Part shown: positions 37,785 to 48,248 of the stretch, piece after piece
How the letters are laid out: the number at the start of each line of letters is the position of its first letter
How positions within the stretch are numbered: the first letter of the stretch is position 1
Origin: an uncultured Paracoccus sp.
Lineage (GTDB): Bacteria; Pseudomonadota; Alphaproteobacteria; Rhodobacterales; Rhodobacteraceae
Direction of reading: 5' to 3'
DNA: 64,000 bases
Assembly (NCBI RefSeq): GCF_947496875.1
Contig: NZ_CANMEH010000010.1
Location: forward strand, 86,453-150,452
The notes under the pieces: generated by a model
The model's database searches: none
What the model saw: the letters and a program-made list of their open reading frames with translations, nothing else
Told to the model about the DNA's origin: nothing
Position numbers and translations under genes: made by a program

Positions 37785-38895
37785 TTCCCGCCTCGGCGTC
37801 CAGTTTCTGGCCCAGATGTTCCGCGATCGCCAGGCTGGCGGTCAGCCCGGGGCTTTCGATGCCGAACAGGTTGACCAGACCCGGAACCCCGTGAACGGCG
37901 GGCCCATCGATGCGGAAGTCGGCCGCGGGCTGGCCCGGGCCGGAGAGCTTGGGGCGGATCCCGCAATAGGTCGGCTCCAGCGCGTCGGCCGGTACGCCGG
38001 GCCAGTACCGGGCGATCTGGTCGGCGAAGTGCCCCATCCGGGCGCCGTTCACCTGATAGTCGATCCGGTCGATCCATTCCACATCGGGGCCGAACCGCAT
38101 GCTACCGCCCAGATCCAGGGTCAGGTGCACGCCCAGGCCACCGGGTTCGGGCACCGGGTAGACGAGATGGGAAAACGCCGGACGCCCCGGCACGGCGAAA
38201 TAGCTGCCGCGCGCCAGCAGCGTGTCGGGGACGTGGCCCGGATCCAGCCCGTCGATCGCGCGCGCCACGTCGGACGCCCGCAGCCCGGCGGCGTTCACCA
38301 GGACCCGGCAGCCGAGGGTGAAGCGACCGTCGGCGCCATCGGTGTCGACCTCGAACCCGTCGCCTCGCGCGCGTGCCGCGACAAGGGCGGTGTTCAGCGC
38401 CAGCGCGGCCCCATGTGATTCTGCCTGGCCCTGCAGCGCCAGCATCAGCCCGTGGCTGTCGATGATGCCCGTCGAGGGCGACAGCAGCGCGGCGGTACAG
38501 GCCAGTTCCGGTTCCATCGCCTGCGCCTGGGCTGCAGTGATCCGCTGCAGGTCCACCCCGCAGGCGCGCGCATGGCCGGCGATGCTGTCCAGGGCTGGGT
38601 GCTGGTCCGCGGATGTGGCCACGATCAGCTTGCCGCAGCGCCGGTGGGCCACACCGTTGGCCGCGGCGAAATCATACAGCATCTCGCGTCCGCGCACGCA
38701 TAGCCGCGCCTTGAGGCTGCCGGGCTGGTAGTAGATGCCGGCGTGGATCACCTCGGAATTGCGGGAACTGGTTTCGGTGCCGATAGCGCCCGCGCGTTCG
38801 AGGATCAGCACCTCCATCCCGCGGCGTGCCAGTTCGCGTGCGACTGCCAAGCCGACAACACCGGCACCGACGACGATCGCGTCCACATGATCCAT
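37756..38895 (-). CDS. FAD-dependent oxidoreductase (L-2-hydroxyglutarate dehydrogenase-like)
   Basis: The 379-residue DAO-fold flavoprotein begins [19 protein letters not shown] (FAD-binding GxGxxG), followed by '[14 protein letters not shown]', a signature of the LhgO/L2HGDH family, and ends with '[24 protein letters not shown]'. It would oxidise L-2-hydroxyglutarate or a similar hydroxy acid. The frame is open upstream to 39,618, but that part is a hydrolase fragment joined through an attachment site; AAAGGGGAAG before ATG 38895 marks the true start. It overlaps the ptsP 3' end by 29 bases, convergent. Confidence 0.88.
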   Translation of the reverse strand: MDHVDAIVVGAGVVGLAVARELARRGMEVLILERAGAIGTETSSRNSEVIHAGIYYQPGSLKARLCVRGREMLYDFAAANGVAHRRCGKLIVATSADQHPALDSIAGHARACGVDLQRITAAQAQAMEPELACTAALLSPSTGIIDSHGLMLALQGQAESHGAALALNTALVAARARGDGFEVDTDGADGRFTLGCRVLVNAAGLRASDVARAIDGLDPGHVPDTLLARGSYFAVPGRPAFSHLVYPVPEPGGLGVHLTLDLGGSMRFGPDVEWIDRIDYQVNGARMGHFADQIARYWPGVPADALEPTYCGIRPKLSGPGQPAADFRIDGPAVHGVPGLVNLFGIESPGLTASLAIAEHLGQKLDAEAGISRSVPASR

Positions 38896-38971
38896 GAGAT
38901 CTTCCCCTTTCCACACCCCGGTCATCGGCGCGCCGACGATGAACGGCACGGTCCGAGACTGGAAGGTGGGA

Positions 38972-38988
38972 ATGGCGGACCCGGAGCG
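38972..38988. repeat. Left attachment-site repeat (attL) of island A
   Basis: ATGGCGGACCCGGAGCG is identical to 60605-60621 in the same orientation. It equals one base plus CCA, the discriminator, the acceptor 3' strand and the T-stem 3' strand of the tRNA seen at the right end. Homology to CocE proteins stops exactly here. Confidence 0.75.
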
Positions 38989-39480
38989 GAAATGCGAGAA
39001 GTTCGCGTTCAAAACCTCCACCCGGATCTGGTGGCCTTCCTTGAAAAGATTCGAAGTCGGCTGAAGGGCGAACGTGTATTCGTAGACCTCGCCTGGCTCG
39101 ACAGGGACACGAGCATCCAGCCCTTCGCGTGAGCTCGCGCGGATGATCCCGTTGGAGATGTTGTAAGCCTTCCCGTCCGGATGGACATCAACGAGCTTGG
39201 CGGTGAAATCCGTGTCTGGCGCAGTCGATGCGGCGAAGAGCACCATTTCGATCGGCCCGGTCACCTCGACATCGGCTTCAAGCGGCGGCGTCGAATAGAC
39301 CAGCACATCCGCTCGATCCCCGACCTTCGCCTGGTCGTAGGGTTCGACGGGAGCGACATCAGGTGTGCAACACGAATGCCCGCCTCGGCTCGGGACCAGA
39401 TTCGCGGGATCACACGTGAACTGGTTCACCCGCTGATCCGCCGGTGGCTCTTCGGTTGATAGCGAGCCGTTGCCGTACCG
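38989..39480 (-). pseudogene. CocE/NonD-type hydrolase, C-terminal fragment
   Basis: About 160 codons encode the C-terminal jelly-roll of CocE/X-Pro dipeptidyl-peptidase-like hydrolases. Visible elements include '[17 protein letters not shown]', '[21 protein letters not shown]', '[25 protein letters not shown]' and '[13 protein letters not shown]'. The alpha/beta-hydrolase catalytic part (normally about 350-400 residues) is absent, and the last about 25-30 residues are replaced at the attachment repeat. The frame then runs on into the FAD enzyme. It cannot be a working enzyme. The segment 39,481-39,622 upstream shows no gene. Confidence 0.75.
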
Positions 39481-39622
39481 GGTGCCCGAGCCATAACAGC
39501 TCACTGTTGCTCGACGGGGCATTCCTCGCCCAACAGGACGCTCAACGCCGCTGTCTTCATTGCGACGTACTCCTGTCGCCATGCTGCCGCACGACGCTCT
39601 AGCTGCGCGGACATCCAAGCCT

Positions 39623-42600
39623 CTAGCCAGCCATCAGCGCCGTGTTGCCGCCCGCTGCGGTCGTGTCGACGCAGAGATGACGCTCATGCGCGACATGGCC
39701 GACATCCGGCATCGCCGTAACGAGTTGCAGGATCTCGCCGTCGCGCGCTGCCAGCGCCCGCGCATAGGCCCGGGCGCGACCCTCGTCACCCCACCACAGC
39801 ACGTTAGAGAAGCCGGAAATTCGGGTCAGCCCCTCGGGTACCAGCTTGCCCTCGACCCCGACAGCCATGCCGCCAAGCGCCTCGACGGCTGCGATCTGTG
39901 CCTGCATCGCGGCGGCGCCTGGCCCCAGACATAGCAGCGGCGGGCGGGTGTAGCTGGTCAGGCGGTTCAGTTCGCCCGTCGGACCCGGCATCAGCCTTTC
40001 GGCGATCCGCCGCTCGGACGCTGCGGCCAGAGCCTGGCGCAGCGCCCCTAGGTCAACATCCGACGACCATTCCTCGCCGGATTGCGTCGGGTCGTCGGGC
40101 GCATGAAAACGGGGGAGGTAGTCAGGTCCCCCGGCCTTCGGTCCGGTGCCGGACAACCCCTCTCCGCCGAACGGCTGGCTGCCCACGACCGCGCCGATCT
40201 GATTCCTGTTGACGTAGATGTTGCCGACATGGATCGCGTCGCTGACCTCTTGCACGCGGCTGTCGATGCGGGTGTGCATTCCGAAGGTCAGGCCGAAGCC
40301 GCGGGCGTTGATGTCGGCGATTACCCTCTCAAGATCGCCGCCCTTGAAGGTCGCGACGTGAAGGACGGGGCCAAAGACCTCGCGCTCCAGTTCACCGATG
40401 CCGTCCACCTTCAGCAGGGTGGGCGGATTGAAGTGACCTTGCCCGGGCGCCTCAAGCCGGTGCATCACCCGCTTCTCGTTCCGGCTGATATAGGCCGCGA
40501 TGTCGGACTGAGCCTCAGCGTCGATGACCGGGCCGACATCGGTGGACAGGTGCCACGGATCACCGACGTGGAGCTGATCCATCGCCCCCTTGAGCATCGG
40601 GATCAGGTGCGCGGCAACATCCTCCTGAACATAGAGGCAGCGCAGCGCCGAACAGCGTTGTCCGGCCGACCGAAAGGCCGAGGCAATGGCGTCGCGCACC
40701 GCCTGCTCCGGCAACGCCGTGGAGTCGACAACCATCGCATTCAGCCCACCCGTTTCGGCGGTCAGCGGCGTACCGGGCGTCATGTGTTCCGCCATCGCCC
40801 GGGCGATCAGTCGCGCCGTTTCTGTGGAGCCGGTGAACACTACCCCCTTGATGCGCGGATCCGAAGTCAGCGCCGCGCCGACGCTCGCCCCGTCGCCCGG
40901 CAGCAACTGGAGCGCGGCGCGTGGAACGCCCGCCCGGTGCAGCAGCCGGACGGCCAGATGCGCAATCAACGGAGTCTGCTCGGCGGGTTTGGCAAGCACC
41001 GCATTGCCCGCCATCAATGCGCCCGCGACCTGGCCGGTAAAGATCGCCAGCGGGAAATTCCACGGGCTGATCGCCGTGATGATTCCGCGCGGGGCGCGAT
41101 CCCGGCGCTCGCCCTCAGCGGCGTAGTAGCGCAGGAAATCGACCGCCTCGCGCAACTCGCCGACAGCATCCGCCAGTGTCTTGCCGGCCTCGCGGCCGAC
41201 GATCGCGAAGATGTCGCCAAAATGGCTTTCAAACAGATCCGCCGCCCGGCGCAGCGTGGCGGCGCGCTCCGCCGGGGTGACGCGCCAGACCTGCGCGTCC
41301 TCGATCGCGCGGGCGACGCAGTGTGCATCCGCCTCGGCGACCTGTCCAACGGTGTCGCAGGTGGCGGGGTTCAGGACCGGACACGTTGTTCCGGATGCTT
41401 CACGCACCGTCAGCGGACCGGCATCCGCAATGGAAACGTCACGGGCTGCCTCGATCCGCGCCAGCGTGGTTTCGTCGGTGAGGTCGAAGCCTCTTGAGTT
41501 CAGGCGGCCGCGGCCGAAGATATCGGCTGGCGGCACCAGTGACGCAGGGGCCCGGGCGCTGACCACCGCATCAAACGGATCACGAGCGATCTCCTCGGGG
41601 CTGACGTCGTCGTTGACGATCTGATGGACAAAGGACGAGTTCGCCCCGTTCTCCAGCAGGCGCCGCACGAGATAGGCTAGAAGGTCCCGATGCGCGCCCA
41701 CCGGCGCATAGATCCGGCAGCGCGTCTTCGCCTCTCGCAGAGCGATGTCGTGCAGCCGTTCGCCCATTCCGTGCAGGCGCTGGAACTCGTAATCGATGTC
41801 ACCGGCCATCTCGAGGATCGCCGCCACCGTGTGGGCATTGTGCGTGGCGAACTGCGGATAGATCCGGTCGGCATAGCCGATCAGCGTCTTCGCAAGCGTG
41901 ATGTAGCTGACATCGGTGGCCGTCTTCGACGTGAACAGCGGAAAGTCCGGCAAGCCCTCGACCTGGGCCCGCTTGATCTCGGTGTCCCAGTAGGCGCCCT
42001 TGACCAGCCGCACCATGATGCGGCGGTCCAGCCGCGCGGCCAGAGCGTGCAGCCAGTCGATCACCAGCCCGGCGCGCTTGCCATACGCTTGCACAACGAC
42101 ACCGAATCCGTCCCAGCCTGCCAGCGACGGGTCGGACAAAACTGCCTCGACCACCTTCAGCGAAATCACCAGTCGATCTTGTTCCTCGGCATCGATGTTC
42201 ATGCCCATGCCGCCCGCCTTGGCTCTCCGTGCAAGGTCCAGCACCACGGGCACCAACTCGGACAGCACACGGCGTTCCTGAGCCACCTCGAAACGGGGAT
42301 GCAGGGCCGATAGCTTGATGGAGATGCCCGGACTCGCCTGGACAGAAGTCTGGTCGTGGCATTTGGAGATCGCCTCGATCGCGCCGACGTAGTCGCGAGC
42401 ATGGCGATGGGCGTCCTCCTCCGTCATCGCCGCCTCGCCCAGCATGTCATAGCTGTAGGTATAGCCCTGTGCCTCGCTTGACATGGCCCTTTGCAGCGCA
42501 TCCTCGATGGTCTGGCCCAGAACGAACTGCCGGCCCATTTCGCGCATCGCGCCACCGACGGCGGTGCGGATCACCGGCTCGCCCAGGCGCCGGATCGCGC

Positions 42601-43030
42601 TCCGCAGCGTACCGGTGATACCGGGTTGATCGTCATGCAGCACCTTGCCGGTCAACATCAGCGCCCAGGTGGAGGCGTTCACCAGCGATGATGAGGCTTC
42701 CCCGAGATGCCTGCCCCAGTTCGACGGGGCGATCTTGTCCTCGATCAGCGCATCGATGGTGATCCGGTCGGGCACGCGCAGCATCGCCTCGGCCAGACAC
42801 ATCAACGCCACACCCTCCCGCGTGGACAGCCCGTATTCGGACAGGAAGTTCTCCATCAGCGTCGGCTTCGCCTCCCTGCGGATGCGGCGGACGAGATCGG
42901 CAGCGCGCCGGGATATCTGTTCGCGGGCCTGTGCGGAGATAGCCGACTGTGCCACCAGCTCGTCCAGCAGCGCGGCTTCGGAGCGGAACTTGGCATCCAG
43001 AGTGAAGGCGGGCCAATCGGTGGCAAGCAT
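39623..43030 (-). CDS. putA: Bifunctional proline dehydrogenase / glutamate-semialdehyde dehydrogenase
   Basis: The 1135-residue protein has an N-terminal helical arch, a proline dehydrogenase barrel (about 160-460, with '[17 protein letters not shown]' and 'ATHNAHTVA'), then an aldehyde dehydrogenase domain (about 500-960). In the latter '[13 protein letters not shown]' holds the general base and '[14 protein letters not shown]' the catalytic Cys. There is a short C-terminal domain. It converts proline to glutamate. No N-terminal ribbon-helix-helix repressor domain is present. The ATG at 43030 follows GGAGGTT. It is the first intact island A gene on the left; no Lrp-type putR is adjacent. 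Confidence 0.95.
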   Translation of the reverse strand: MLATDWPAFTLDAKFRSEAALLDELVAQSAISAQAREQISRRAADLVRRIRREAKPTLMENFLSEYGLSTREGVALMCLAEAMLRVPDRITIDALIEDKIAPSNWGRHLGEASSSLVNASTWALMLTGKVLHDDQPGITGTLRSAIRRLGEPVIRTAVGGAMREMGRQFVLGQTIEDALQRAMSSEAQGYTYSYDMLGEAAMTEEDAHRHARDYVGAIEAISKCHDQTSVQASPGISIKLSALHPRFEVAQERRVLSELVPVVLDLARRAKAGGMGMNIDAEEQDRLVISLKVVEAVLSDPSLAGWDGFGVVVQAYGKRAGLVIDWLHALAARLDRRIMVRLVKGAYWDTEIKRAQVEGLPDFPLFTSKTATDVSYITLAKTLIGYADRIYPQFATHNAHTVAAILEMAGDIDYEFQRLHGMGERLHDIALREAKTRCRIYAPVGAHRDLLAYLVRRLLENGANSSFVHQIVNDDVSPEEIARDPFDAVVSARAPASLVPPADIFGRGRLNSRGFDLTDETTLARIEAARDVSIADAGPLTVREASGTTCPVLNPATCDTVGQVAEADAHCVARAIEDAQVWRVTPAERAATLRRAADLFESHFGDIFAIVGREAGKTLADAVGELREAVDFLRYYAAEGERRDRAPRGIITAISPWNFPLAIFTGQVAGALMAGNAVLAKPAEQTPLIAHLAVRLLHRAGVPRAALQLLPGDGASVGAALTSDPRIKGVVFTGSTETARLIARAMAEHMTPGTPLTAETGGLNAMVVDSTALPEQAVRDAIASAFRSAGQRCSALRCLYVQEDVAAHLIPMLKGAMDQLHVGDPWHLSTDVGPVIDAEAQSDIAAYISRNEKRVMHRLEAPGQGHFNPPTLLKVDGIGELEREVFGPVLHVATFKGGDLERVIADINARGFGLTFGMHTRIDSRVQEVSDAIHVGNIYVNRNQIGAVVGSQPFGGEGLSGTGPKAGGPDYLPRFHAPDDPTQSGEEWSSDVDLGALRQALAAASERRIAERLMPGPTGELNRLTSYTRPPLLCLGPGAAAMQAQIAAVEALGGMAVGVEGKLVPEGLTRISGFSNVLWWGDEGRARAYARALAARDGEILQLVTAMPDVGHVAHERHLCVDTTAAGGNTALMAG

Positions 43031-43105
43031 CGGGAACCTCCAGCCCATTTCTGAGACACGGCAGCAATCGGAGTCGATCAGGCCGACGTCGGCAGGATAG
43101 CAGAC

Positions 43106-43117
43106 TGCACAGGTGCA
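43106..43117. promoter_or_regulatory. Short inverted repeat upstream of putA
   Basis: TGCAC-AG-GTGCA lies 76 bp before the putA start in the 226-bp gap between putA and the RibD-like gene. It could be an operator for an activator or repressor of putA. A TATCCT element follows on the minus strand, at poor spacing from any -35. Evidence is weak. Confidence 0.3.
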
Positions 43118-43256
43118 AGTACGGGATGATCGCGCCGTTCCCCGGGAGGAACGGAAGTACATCGGAGCAAGTTGACTTGTGGCGCGGCCTTGCAGTTCGC
43201 GACCACTTGGGCCGGTGCTTCGTATGGGGTTCGCCGGTGTTCGCCCGCAGGAGCTC

Positions 43257-43865
43257 TCACCCGTCCTTGTCGAAAGATCCGGTGCGCAACGGGCCGGCCG
43301 GTCTGTAGGTGCTGATGACCACCCCGGAGGACGCGGCCTGCGACCTGACCAGCGCCAGTTCGCGGGGCGGCGATGCATCCGAAAAGAAGCGTTTGCCGGT
43401 GCCGAGCAGGACCGGAAACACCAGCAGCATAATCTCGTCCGCCAGATCATGGCCGAGCAGTACCGGGGTCAGTGTCGAGCTGCCCCAGACGATCAGATCC
43501 GGCCCGCTCTGGTCCTTGATGCGGCGAATGCCTGCGACGACCTCCGCACCCAGGTCCTCGACCGGCCCCCATGCGAGACTCTCCGGCCGGTGGGTCGCGA
43601 CGAACTTGGTGGCCGCGTTCAGACTGTCCGCCATGCGGCTCTTCCCGGCATTCGGCCAGTATCCGGCAAAGATGTCGTAGGTGCGCCGGCCCAGCAGCAG
43701 GTCGAAGCGCTCGCCATGCGCGGCGTCGATGGCCTCGCCCACGGCGGGATCGGCATGCGGCACCGCCCATCCTCCGTAAGGGTAGTCGCCGTCCTCGTTT
43801 GGTCCGCCCGGTGCCTGGATAACGCCGTCGAGCGAAATGTGCTCGATGATCCTGATCTTACGCAT
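43257..43865 (-). CDS. RibD C-terminal/dihydrofolate reductase family protein
   Basis: The 202-residue protein shows 'MRKIRIIEHISLDGVIQAPGG' at the N-terminus, 'LLLGRRTYDIFAGYW', and 'IWGSSTLTPVLLGHDLADEIMLLVFPVLLGTGKRFF', which define the RibD_C/DHFR-like superfamily. It is probably an NADPH-dependent reductase of unknown substrate, not true FolA. The ATG has an excellent AAGGAGGT ribosome site. It lies between putA and the esterase on the same strand. The 275 bp beyond its start contain nothing I can support. Confidence 0.85.
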   Translation of the reverse strand: MRKIRIIEHISLDGVIQAPGGPNEDGDYPYGGWAVPHADPAVGEAIDAAHGERFDLLLGRRTYDIFAGYWPNAGKSRMADSLNAATKFVATHRPESLAWGPVEDLGAEVVAGIRRIKDQSGPDLIVWGSSTLTPVLLGHDLADEIMLLVFPVLLGTGKRFFSDASPPRELALVRSQAASSGVVISTYRPAGPLRTGSFDKDG

Positions 43866-44145
43866 GTCCAACCTCCTTCACCTTCGGCAGCGCTTCTGTG
43901 CTGCAGCCACTTTCCGGAGCGAATCGTGCCGCGCACGCAAACCCCGCTGATGCGCTCCACCTTTCTCCAACCGGGCGACGGGTACCGCAGATCGTAGCGC
44001 CAGACTGTCGCTGCACCAAGCGACGGTGGTCCCGCGGTGTTGGTGGCAGTGTGCGGCCGACCTCGCCGGACATCATTCCTGTAGCGTGCAACATCCGGGG
44101 CTCGAAGCCCCGCCCAGCTTCCCCCCGAGATCCCGCTGCTGGCCG

Positions 44146-44862
44146 CTACTGTGCTGCGGCCGCACTGCCGCCATGGGCGCGCTCCAACAGGCGCTCCACT
44201 TCGGGGCCGATCGCCTCCACCATCTTTCTCACGCCGGTGGCATTCGGGTGGATACGGTCCTCTTGCATCAGGTCGGCCACGGAAGCGCCCCGGGCGGCCT
44301 TGTCGCCTATCGGGCCGAGGAAGTTCGGGTAGTGGAGCGCACCCCACTGTCGAGCCACATCGCCATACATCGCGTCGAAATCCCGCTTGAAATCGGGACC
44401 GTAATTGCCCGGCGCAGGCAGCCCGGCGAGCAGCACCGGAACGCCGGCCGCATCGGCGGCCGCCAGGATTGTCTCCAGATTGGCACGGCTGACGGCGGGG
44501 TCGATCCCCCGCAGCAAGTCGTTGCCGCCCAATGCGACGATCATTGCATCCGGGGGCTCGGACAGCGTCCAGCCAATGCGCGCCGCCCCACCCGCCGTGG
44601 TATCGCCCGAGACGCCCGCGTTGATGACCGTCACGTCATGGCCACGGTCACGCAGCCACCTCTGAAGCACTGGCACGAAACCGTCCTCTGCGGGCAGACC
44701 GTACCCCTGTGTCAGACTGTCGCCCATGGAAGTGAGAACGAGTGGCTCGGCCCACATCGGCGCAACCGTCAGTAGCAGCGCCAAGACCGGGGCCAGCGTC
44801 GCGGTCAACGACCGGCGGTTGTAGAAACCAGCGTGCCTCCCATATCGTGATGTAACGGCCAC
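44146..44862 (-). CDS. tesA: TesA-like SGNH-hydrolase (arylesterase/lysophospholipase)
   Basis: The product has the SGNH motifs GDSLTQGYG (nucleophile Ser), 'INAGVSGDTT', 'VALGGNDLLRG' and the C-terminal 'DRIHPNATG' with the catalytic Asp/His. A signal peptide (LTATLAPVLALLLTVAPMWA) precedes the domain, so it acts in the periplasm. The start is unsure: GTG 44862 gives 238 residues; ATG 44892 would overlap the divergent ABC gene. tesA next to ybbA-ybbP is a widely conserved arrangement. Confidence 0.85.
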   Translation of the reverse strand: MAVTSRYGRHAGFYNRRSLTATLAPVLALLLTVAPMWAEPLVLTSMGDSLTQGYGLPAEDGFVPVLQRWLRDRGHDVTVINAGVSGDTTAGGAARIGWTLSEPPDAMIVALGGNDLLRGIDPAVSRANLETILAAADAAGVPVLLAGLPAPGNYGPDFKRDFDAMYGDVARQWGALHYPNFLGPIGDKAARGASVADLMQEDRIHPNATGVRKMVEAIGPEVERLLERAHGGSAAAAQ

Positions 44863-44890
44863 GCGAGCCGCGTGACAAAGGGTCGTGCCC

Positions 44891-45586
44891 ATGGACGATA
44901 GCGCGATCCGGCTGCGGGATGCCCGCCTGACCCTGCAAGGCAGCGCCGGCCCGATCGAGATCCTGCGCGGCATTAGCCTCGAGATCGGGCGAGGTGAGAC
45001 GGTGGGGCTGGTCGGGCCGTCGGGGTCGGGCAAATCGTCGCTCCTCATGTTGATGGGCGGGCTGGAACGCGCCAGTGGCGGACAGGTCGATGCGCTGGGC
45101 CACGACCTGACAGCGCTGGGCGAGGACGCTCTGGCGCGCTTTCGCCTGGGCAATATGGGTGTGGTGTTCCAGTCCTTCCACCTCATCCCCACGATGACCG
45201 CACTGGAGAACGTCGCTACTCCGTTGGAACTGGCGGGGCGGGCCGATGCTTTCGACCGCGCGGCCGACACACTGCGGCAGGTCGGACTGGCAGCGCGGCT
45301 CGACCATTATCCCAGCCAGATGTCGGGCGGCGAGCAACAGCGGGTTGCATTGGCCCGTGCCGCCGCGCCCCGCCCCGCCATCCTGCTGGCGGACGAGCCG
45401 ACCGGCAATCTCGACGTCGCCAATGGGCACACGATCATGGACCTGCTGTTCGAACTCCGCGATGCGCATGGCGCAACGCTGGTCCTCGTCACCCATGAGA
45501 CTGACCTGGCAGCGCGCTGCGACCGCGTTGTGCGCATGGCCGACGGCCGGATTGAAGCCGATGTGCTGCCGAGCGCCGCAGAATGA
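44891..45586 (+). CDS. ybbA: ABC transporter ATP-binding protein (YbbA-like)
   Basis: The 231-residue ATPase of the LolD/MacB type has Walker A (GPSGSGKSS), 'MGVVFQSFHLIPTMTALENV', the signature MSGGEQQRVALARA and Walker B (ILLADEPTGNLD). It powers the FtsX-like permease encoded next; the stop overlaps that gene by four bases. It is divergent from the tesA-like gene, so the promoter must lie within or next to the esterase 5' end. Confidence 0.92.
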   Translation: MDDSAIRLRDARLTLQGSAGPIEILRGISLEIGRGETVGLVGPSGSGKSSLLMLMGGLERASGGQVDALGHDLTALGEDALARFRLGNMGVVFQSFHLIPTMTALENVATPLELAGRADAFDRAADTLRQVGLAARLDHYPSQMSGGEQQRVALARAAAPRPAILLADEPTGNLDVANGHTIMDLLFELRDAHGATLVLVTHETDLAARCDRVVRMADGRIEADVLPSAAE

Positions 45587-48111
45587 GCCTGCGGATCGCC
45601 GCACGCATTGCGTCGCGCGAGTTGCGCGGCGGCCTCCGCGCCTTCTGGATCCTGCTGATCTGCCTCGCGCTGGGTGTAGCGGCAATCGCGGCGGTTGGAT
45701 CGGTTCGCGCGGCGATCGAGGCGGGACTGCAGCGCGAGGGCTCGGCGATCCTGGGCGGGGATGCCGAGGTCAGCCTCACCTATCGATTTGCTGATCCGGC
45801 GGAACGGCGCTGGCTCGAGACTCACAGCATCGCCCTGTCCGAGATCGTGGATTTCCGCTCGATGGCCGTGGCAGGCGACGGGGAGCGCGCCCTGACACGT
45901 GTCAAGGCCGTCGACGCGGCTTGGCCTTTGGTCGGCGCGCCGCAGTTCGATCCGCCGATGACCGCGGCCCAGGCGCTAGGCCAGGCTCGGTCCGGCCTGC
46001 CCGGCGCGGCGATGGAGCAGGTGCTGGCCGACCGGCTTGGTTTGAAAGTCGGTGACCGGTTCCGGCTCGGCGTGCAGACGTTCGAACTTACCGCGATCCT
46101 GCTGTCCGAGCCTGACGCTGGCGCCGGGGGCTTCGGCTTGGGGCCGCGTACGCTGGTGCTGCGCACCGCGCTGGCAGAGAGCGAGCTGCTCGGCGCGGGA
46201 ACTTTGTTTGACAGCCGGTACCGCATGCGCCTGCCACCCTCAGCCGACCTCGACGCCTTGCGGGCAAAGCTGCGCGCGGCGTTTCCCGACAACGGTGCGA
46301 GCTGGCGTGACCGGCGCCAAGGGGCTCCCGGGATCGAAATCTTCGTCGATCGGATCGGCGCCTTTCTCGTGCTGGTCGGGTTGTCCAGCCTGATGGTCGG
46401 CGGGGTCGGCGTGTCGGCGGCCGTGCGCAGCTATCTGGACCACAAGACGCCTGTAATCGCCGTGCTGAAGACGCTGGGGGCCTCGGGCCGGACGATCTTC
46501 CTCATCTATATGCTGCAGATCGGGGCGGTCACCCTGCTGGGCGTGCTGGCGGGGCTGGGGCTTGGAGGCGGGCTGCCGGTCTTGCTGGCGCCGCTGATCG
46601 AGGCGCGGCTGTCAGTGCCGGCCGTGTTCCGCCCCTATCCGGGGCCGCTGGCCGAGGCGGCGCTGTACGGCCTGCTGACTGCCTTTGTCTTCACGTTGTG
46701 GCCGTTGGCGCGGACTGAGGGGGTGCGGCCTGCTGCGCTCTTCCGCGATAGCGGCGGCGACCGGCGGGGGCGGCCGCGCTGGATCTACCTGCTCGCGACC
46801 CTGGCGGGACTGGGGCTGCTGGTCGGTGCCGCGGCCTGGTTCTCGGAGGCGCCGATGCTGGCGCTCGGCCTGGCAGTGGGCACGCTTGGTGCGTTCGCTG
46901 TGCTCAGCCTGGCAGCGCTGCTGCTGGCACGCGTGGCGAAGGCAGCGGCGCGTGCACATTGGGTGCGCGGGCGCCCGGCGCTGCGGTGGGCACTGGCCGT
47001 CATTGGCGGGCCGCGGAACGAAGCGGTGTCGGTGATCCTGCCGCTGGGGCTGGGCCTTGCGGTCTTGGCCGCGGTCGGGCAGATCGACGCCAATCTGCAG
47101 TCGGCCATCCGCAACGAGTTGCCAGACCGTGCCCCGACCTATTTCTTCGTCGACATCCAGACGGACCAGTTGGACGGCTTCCGGGCGCGGCTTGACGCGG
47201 AGCCGCGGGTAACCGCGGTCGAGACCGCGCCGATGCTGCGCGGTATCGTCACGGCCATCAACGGCCGGCCGGCCGGAGAGGTCGCGCCCGGCCACTGGCT
47301 GCTGCGCGGCGACCGCGGTGTGACTTACGCTGCCACCCCGCCTCCCGGCACCAGACTAACCGTAGGGGACTGGTGGAGCGAGGACTACGCTGGGCCGCCA
47401 CTGGTCAGCTTCTCGGACGAGATTGCGCGCGAGATCGGCCTGACGTTGGGCGACAGCGTGACGGTCAACATTCTGGGCCGCGACATCACCGCCGAGATCG
47501 CAAGCTTGCGCGAGGTGGATTTCAGCGACGCCGGGATTGGCTTTGTGATGGTGATGAACCCGGCCGCGCTGACGGGCGCCCCGCACACGCATATTGCGAC
47601 CGTCTACGCGGCGCCTGAGGCCGAGGCCGCGATCCTGCGTGATCTCGGGCAGCGTTATCCCAACATCACCGCGGTGCCGGTGCGGGAGGCCATTGATCGG
47701 GCGGCCGAACTGCTCGCTGGGATCGCCGCGGCGACGCGGTGGGCGGCGGGTGCAACTCTGGTGACGGGCTTCGTCGTCTTGATTGGTGCGGCAGCGGCGG
47801 GCGAGCGCGGGCGGATCTTCGAGGCCGCGGTGCTGAAGACCCTGGGGGCCGTCCGGCTGCGCATCCTCGCCAGCTTCGCCTTGCGGTCGGCGCTGATGGG
47901 CGCGGCGGCAGGGCTGATTGCGCTGGTCTCGGGAGGGCTCGCAGGCTGGGCCGTCATGCGCTTCGTGATGGAAACCGAGTTCCATTTTGCCCCGGTCTCA
48001 GCCCTCGCCATAATTCTGGGCGGTGCGACGGCGAGCCTGCTGGCAGGGCTCGCGTTCTCCTGGCGCGCGCTCGCGGCGCGGCCCGCGACGGTGCTTCGGG
48101 GGCGCGAATAA
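45583..48111 (+). CDS. ybbP: ABC transporter permease, FtsX-like (YbbP)
   Basis: The 842-residue permease has an N-terminal helix (residues 19-39), a large periplasmic domain, two FtsX-type helix clusters (about 260-450 and 700-842) and a second periplasmic domain near 490-690. This 10-helix MacB-related layout is typical of YbbP. With YbbA and the TesA-like esterase it may move or process lipids at the envelope; the precise role is unproven in any organism I know of. Confidence 0.9.
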   Translation: MSLRIAARIASRELRGGLRAFWILLICLALGVAAIAAVGSVRAAIEAGLQREGSAILGGDAEVSLTYRFADPAERRWLETHSIALSEIVDFRSMAVAGDGERALTRVKAVDAAWPLVGAPQFDPPMTAAQALGQARSGLPGAAMEQVLADRLGLKVGDRFRLGVQTFELTAILLSEPDAGAGGFGLGPRTLVLRTALAESELLGAGTLFDSRYRMRLPPSADLDALRAKLRAAFPDNGASWRDRRQGAPGIEIFVDRIGAFLVLVGLSSLMVGGVGVSAAVRSYLDHKTPVIAVLKTLGASGRTIFLIYMLQIGAVTLLGVLAGLGLGGGLPVLLAPLIEARLSVPAVFRPYPGPLAEAALYGLLTAFVFTLWPLARTEGVRPAALFRDSGGDRRGRPRWIYLLATLAGLGLLVGAAAWFSEAPMLALGLAVGTLGAFAVLSLAALLLARVAKAAARAHWVRGRPALRWALAVIGGPRNEAVSVILPLGLGLAVLAAVGQIDANLQSAIRNELPDRAPTYFFVDIQTDQLDGFRARLDAEPRVTAVETAPMLRGIVTAINGRPAGEVAPGHWLLRGDRGVTYAATPPPGTRLTVGDWWSEDYAGPPLVSFSDEIAREIGLTLGDSVTVNILGRDITAEIASLREVDFSDAGIGFVMVMNPAALTGAPHTHIATVYAAPEAEAAILRDLGQRYPNITAVPVREAIDRAAELLAGIAAATRWAAGATLVTGFVVLIGAAAAGERGRIFEAAVLKTLGAVRLRILASFALRSALMGAAAGLIALVSGGLAGWAVMRFVMETEFHFAPVSALAIILGGATASLLAGLAFSWRALAARPATVLRGRE

Positions 48112-48248
48112 GGGGCGGAGGTATTGTCAGAGGAACCGGTCTGGTGGAGCAACAAATGGCGTCGCAGGGTGGCTTCCGTCCAGCGAGCACGGGTATCTGC
48201 ACCTGAACCAACCATGCGTCACGGAACGGGGCGGGCCGGAACTGTGCC

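Noticed and set aside
39502-39561. 19-codon minus-strand frame ([19 protein letters not shown]) with a CAGGAG site, a possible precursor peptide
   Set aside because: It is very short, has no modification enzyme nearby and lies in remnant sequence; it may be the start of a lost gene.
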